NCBI RefSeq assembly: GCF_009650435.1
Contig: NZ_VVIP01000043.1
Span: forward strand, 124,001 to 188,000
Origin: Foetidibacter luteolus
GTDB taxonomy: Bacteria > Bacteroidota > Bacteroidia > Chitinophagales > Chitinophagaceae
Direction: 5' to 3'
DNA length: 64,000 bases
In this document: one piece after another, positions 60,883-64,000 of the stretch
How the letters are laid out: each line of letters begins with the position of its first letter
Numbering within the stretch: the stretch's first letter is position 1
The notes under the pieces: model-generated
What the model saw: only the letters and a program-made list of their open reading frames with translations
Database searches by the model: none
What the model was told of the DNA's origin: nothing
Translations under genes and position numbers: made by a program

Positions 60883-60913
60883 CCCACCTGCCGAAAGCAG
60901 GTGGGTATTTTTT
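60883..60913 (+). terminator. Terminator of the second fucosidase gene
   Basis: CCCACCTGC (60883-60891) pairs with GCAGGTGGG (60897-60905), loop CGAAA, followed by TA and seven Ts. Confidence 0.92.
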
Positions 60914-61230
60914 TGATACCGGTTTTGGCTTCCCATGGCAACTTTTCTTACGTTGAAAACGACTGGCAAGATTCGCCAGCGATAAAATAACAAGGATGGC
61001 TGGCCATCACTTTATCGTTTGGTTCGATGACTATTTTTTGACGGGGGTAGCTAAAATTGAAAACAATGGAAAAAACAATGTTTTAACAGCTAGACTTCTA
61101 ATAACCATTCACCAGCCAATTTTTACCGTTTGTAAAATGTAGAAAAATATGTATTTACATAACTGATTAATAATCAACTGATTTATTATATCAAGAATAC
61201 CTTCCTGCGCCAATTACTAAAAAAAACTTG
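60914..61230. other. Non-coding stretch before the PadR operator
   Basis: No gene, RNA or clear repeat is seen in these 317 bases. A/T content rises toward 61.2 kb. Confidence 0.45.
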
Positions 61231-61271
61231 GTACTATGTGTTGCATAGTACTTATAAATCCCCCATCTTTG
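61231..61271 (+). promoter_or_regulatory. PadR operator overlapping the promoter
   Basis: A palindrome, GTACTATG (61231-61238) and CATAGTAC (61244-61251), has perfect 8-bp arms and the spacer TGTTG. TTG inside it (61241-61243) is spaced 20 bases from CATCTTTG (61264-61271), a near match to TAnnTTTG. A bound dimer would cover the -33 element, giving negative control of padR and the downstream gene. Confidence 0.72.
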
Positions 61272-61493
61272 TGTGGTCAAAGAGAATACGGTGAGCTGAG
61301 GGCTGAAACAAAAAGTTGCTTGCGGAGCGGAAAGTGGTGAATAGAGAACAGAACGTACAAGTGTTCCAATCTTGCTGCTTTGCCACGCAAGATTGCTCAA
61401 CGAAAGCTCAACAATGATTCTACAGACGGTCAACAAATTCATTAAAACTTTCAACCCCGCAAGGGGGTGGGAGGACTTTAAAAAACTCCATGT
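61272..61493. other. padR leader with repeat family B fragment and a hairpin
   Basis: The 220-base leader holds GAACAGAACGTACAAGTGTT (61346-61365), a family B fragment. CAATCTTGC (61367-61375) and GCAAGATTG (61387-61395) form a perfect 9-bp hairpin. A 107-codon minus-strand frame here is not supported. Confidence 0.5.
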
Positions 61494-61853
61494 ATGGATA
61501 TTCAAAACACACAAAGCCAGATGCGGAAAGGGGTATTGGAGTTTTGCATACTGTCAATAATACGCAAGGGGGAAGCTTACCCCAGTGATATTGTTGAGAG
61601 CATGAAAGCAGCCAACCTTCATATACTGGAAGGTACCCTTTATCCTTTACTAACCCGCCTTAAAAACGCCGGCTTGCTCACCTATCGCTGGGTGGAAAGC
61701 AACAGCGGCCCCCCGCGCAAATATTTTGTAATGACTGACAAGGGCCTTGAGTTTTACCATGAACTTGAAGTAACCTGGAAAGAACTGGCAGATGCCGTGG
61801 AAGCCATTACAAAAAGCAATCACCAACAAGAAATTCCCAGCGACAACCAATAA
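61494..61853 (+). CDS. PadR-family transcriptional regulator
   Basis: 119 residues. The N-terminal winged helix is typical: MRKGVLEFCILSIIRKGEAYPSDIVESMKAANLHILEGTLYPLLTRLKNAGLLTYRW, then SNSGPPRKYFVMTDKGLEFYHEL, the wing and dimer helix. It is a short PadR (subfamily 2) with no ligand-binding extension beyond the C-terminal helix. The PspC-domain membrane gene starts 12 bases after its stop; this pairing is widespread in Bacteroidota, and PadR probably represses both. An operator-like palindrome overlaps the promoter upstream. Confidence 0.94.
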   Translation: MDIQNTQSQMRKGVLEFCILSIIRKGEAYPSDIVESMKAANLHILEGTLYPLLTRLKNAGLLTYRWVESNSGPPRKYFVMTDKGLEFYHELEVTWKELADAVEAITKSNHQQEIPSDNQ

Positions 61854-61864
61854 ACGAACAAAAC

Positions 61865-64000
61865 ATGAAAAAGGTAATTAACATAAACTTCCAGGGCAGG
61901 GTAATTCCGATTGAGGAATACGCCTACGACATACTTAAGCAGTATGTTGAGAGCTTGCGCCGGTACTTTGCCAATGAAGAAGGAAGGGATGAAATTATTA
62001 ACGATATAGAGAGCCGCATAGCTGAATTGTTTGGCGAAACCCTTAAAAAAGGCAATACCTGCATTACTGAAGACGATGTAAACGCTATTATAGCCAGCAT
62101 GGGCCGCCCCGAAGACTTTGATGATGATGAGGCCAGTGTAAAAAGCCAGTTAGGCGGCGAAAGCACCGGCAGCCAGTTTCACAACACAGAAAGCGGCGCC
62201 GGCCAAAATACCCGTTACTACCGCGATGAAAACAATAAGATAATAGCCGGTGTATGTAGCGGCCTGGCCAACTATTTTAATATAGACCCGCTGGTAATAC
62301 GCATTTTGTTCGTGATTTTCTCCTTTGGTTTTGGTTTTGGTTTTCTGGCCTACCTGGTATTGTGGGTGGCTGTGCCCAGCACCGCATCCCGTGTTATAGG
62401 CTCTGCCAAAAAAAGGTTGCTGAGAGATTCTGAGAATAAGATCATCGCCGGTGTGTGCAGCGGCCTATCCCACTACTTTGGCGTTAACCCCTGGATACCA
62501 AGGGTGCTTTTCCTTATACCCTTTATGTCGTTTATTTTCAGGTGGTCTCATTGGGGAATGTTCGACTTTCCACACTTTTTAAGCATCACTTTCAGCCCCG
62601 GCGCTACACTAATATACATTATCCTGTGGCTGGTACTTCCAGAAGCAAAAACGGTTAGTGAAAAACTGGAAATGAAGGGAGAAAAAGTAGACCTGAACTC
62701 CATAAAAAAAAACGTAGCTGAAGAATTGAAGGGTGTACAGGAACGTGTAACCAAATTTGGGAAAGAAGCTGCCGAAACAGCCGAAGAAAAAACAAGAAAC
62801 ATGCGCAGTGAAATGTCTGGTGCAGCCCGCAGCGCCTCAAGGGGTATAGGTGATGTGCTTACACTATTGATAAAGATCTTTGCCTACTTTATTGTGGCAG
62901 TGGTGCTTTTGTTTTTAATTGGTTTGCTGTTCTTCCTTGGCGTTGGGGCTACTGGTTTAATGCCTTTGAAACCTTACCTTATAAGAGAAGGCACACAAAG
63001 TATGCTTTTTTGGGGTACGCTAATACTCTTTATATGGGTACCGATAATTGGCATCATCACCTTCATTATACGCCGCATAGCCAAAATGAAGAACAACAGC
63101 CAGTTGATACGTTATGGCTTCCTGGCACTGTGGATTATTGGTTTGTTTTGCTTCATTAACCTGTTTATTTCTGTTACAAGCGATTTCAAAAGGCACAGTA
63201 CGCCAACAGAAAGCTCTGTTTACTTAAGTAACCCCGGTGCGGCCAAGCTTGAATTAAGGGCCCAGCCTTTTGGCAAGTATTACAGCACCGGTAACTGGCT
63301 GCGCCTGGAACCCTTTGCCGATATTGATGAAGACACCGCTAACGTAAGAAATGTGCAGATACGCATTATAAAATCTGCTACAGACAGCTTCCAGGTTACC
63401 ATGCTTAAAATGGCCAACGGCCGCGACAGGCAGGCTGCTGATGAACTGGCCAGGAAAATAAACTATCATATAGAACAAAAAGATTCGGTGCTGCTGCTGG
63501 ATAAAGGCATAGCCATTACGCCCAACGAAAAATTCCGCAACCAGATGGTGTATGTTACCATAGCGGTGCCCGTAGGCAAGCGCATTGAAATTGATAACAA
63601 GGCCGGTGGCTGGGGCCGCGATGCACACTTTGGATGGGATGACGACTGGAACTGGAGGGATAATTATTTTGAAAATGCCTTTAACTGGAACCACGATGTG
63701 GAATACATAATGACCAACGACGGCCTGAAAAGAGTAGATGGCAAAGACAATGATGACCAGCATAACGACGACTACAACAACAAACTGGATGACTACAAAA
63801 AGAGCCGTGAAGAATTAGAGCGGGAACTGGAGCAGAAGCAGCAGGAGTTTGACGAGAAAAAGAAAGAAATGGAAGAAATGAAAAAGGAACTGGAAAAGCA
63901 GGTAGACAGCACCCGCTACCGCTACCAGCCATCCACACCAGACAGTGTTAAAAAAACAACCGTACAAACAGTTACACCTAACACCTCCGGCATAGGTTCC
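61865..64000 (+). CDS. PspC-domain membrane protein, tandem PspC (3' end cut by window)
   Basis: At least 712 residues; the frame runs off the right edge. A cytoplasmic N-terminal region (about 1-110) is followed by two PspC domains in tandem: about 115-178 (NKIIAGVCSGLANYFNIDPLVIR) and about 185-260 (NKIIAGVCSGLSHYFGVNPWIPR). The repeat of the first line shows an internal duplication. Three or four further membrane helices follow (about 338-440), then a soluble domain with beta-strands. A highly charged coiled coil (about 640-680) is rich in Glu and Lys. PspC proteins respond to envelope stress. The gene follows padR at 11 bases. Confidence 0.92.
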   Translation, partial: MKKVININFQGRVIPIEEYAYDILKQYVESLRRYFANEEGRDEIINDIESRIAELFGETLKKGNTCITEDDVNAIIASMGRPEDFDDDEASVKSQLGGESTGSQFHNTESGAGQNTRYYRDENNKIIAGVCSGLANYFNIDPLVIRILFVIFSFGFGFGFLAYLVLWVAVPSTASRVIGSAKKRLLRDSENKIIAGVCSGLSHYFGVNPWIPRVLFLIPFMSFIFRWSHWGMFDFPHFLSITFSPGATLIYIILWLVLPEAKTVSEKLEMKGEKVDLNSIKKNVAEELKGVQERVTKFGKEAAETAEEKTRNMRSEMSGAARSASRGIGDVLTLLIKIFAYFIVAVVLLFLIGLLFFLGVGATGLMPLKPYLIREGTQSMLFWGTLILFIWVPIIGIITFIIRRIAKMKNNSQLIRYGFLALWIIGLFCFINLFISVTSDFKRHSTPTESSVYLSNPGAAKLELRAQPFGKYYSTGNWLRLEPFADIDEDTANVRNVQIRIIKSATDSFQVTMLKMANGRDRQAADELARKINYHIEQKDSVLLLDKGIAITPNEKFRNQMVYVTIAVPVGKRIEIDNKAGGWGRDAHFGWDDDWNWRDNYFENAFNWNHDVEYIMTNDGLKRVDGKDNDDQHNDDYNNKLDDYKKSREELERELEQKQQEFDEKKKEMEEMKKELEKQVDSTRYRYQPSTPDSVKKTTVQTVTPNTSGIGS

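Noticed and set aside
61191..61514. 107-codon minus-strand frame upstream of padR
   Set aside because: It overlaps the operator and leader and shows no family features.

Overview
The window comes from a Bacteroidota chromosome, most likely family Chitinophagaceae. The evidence is an STN-domain SusC/SusD pair with a FecR regulator, DUF4838, DUF3078 and DUF4974 proteins, a PadR-PspC pair, PF10091/GH144-type enzymes, absence of Shine-Dalgarno sequences, and promoters of the Bacteroidota type (TAnnTTTG near -7, TTTG/TTG near -33). There is no transposase, prophage or CRISPR array. Intergenic spaces are instead filled with several families of short dispersed palindromic repeats.

Layout. (1) 0.77-1.65 kb: a CarH-like MerR/B12 regulator. 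(2) 1.75-22.85 kb, all on the minus strand: an exopolysaccharide/capsule cluster read from wza (22.8 kb) leftwards through wzz, a TagD-like cytidylyltransferase, Wzx flippase, CDP-glycerol transferase, GT2, GT4, Wzy, GT4, GT2, a secreted DUF4838 protein, two more GT4s, a UDP-glucuronate 4-epimerase-like enzyme and rmlB/C/A. It is a Wzx/Wzy-type pathway predicted to use dTDP-6-deoxyhexose, UDP-galacturonate and glycerol phosphate. rmlD, a priming transferase and a tyrosine kinase are absent. A Rho-independent terminator sits in the wza leader.

(3) 23.15-24.33 kb: a DUF5009/HGSNAT-like membrane acyltransferase, then 900 bp of repeats. (4) 25.19-29.92 kb: a compact plus-strand NAD/ADP-ribose island. 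It encodes NMN adenylyltransferase-Nudix, nicotinamide phosphoribosyltransferase, a microbial PARG, a small unknown protein and an ADP-ribosylglycohydrolase, behind twin palindromes that embrace the promoter. This is the most unusual assembly in the window. (5) 30.16-49.36 kb: a polysaccharide utilisation locus (GH3, SGNH esterase, two PF10091/GH144-like glucanases, an FG-GAP/ASPIC lipoprotein, SusD, SusC, FecR), best read as a beta-1,2-glucan locus. A plus-strand Fic protein with its own operators and an orphan HicB interrupt it.

(6) 49.5-64 kb: housekeeping and accessory genes. These are an EptA-like transferase, a TPR protein, a VOC protein, tRNA-Arg(CCT), tRNA-Ser(GCT), a response regulator, a DUF1080 protein, a cupin, a MOSC protein, two GH29 fucosidases around a DUF3078 protein, and a PadR/PspC pair cut by the right edge. 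Several start codons were moved from the longest reading frame to an internal ATG where family length or a signal peptide supports it. Domain calls come from reading motifs by eye; no database search was run.
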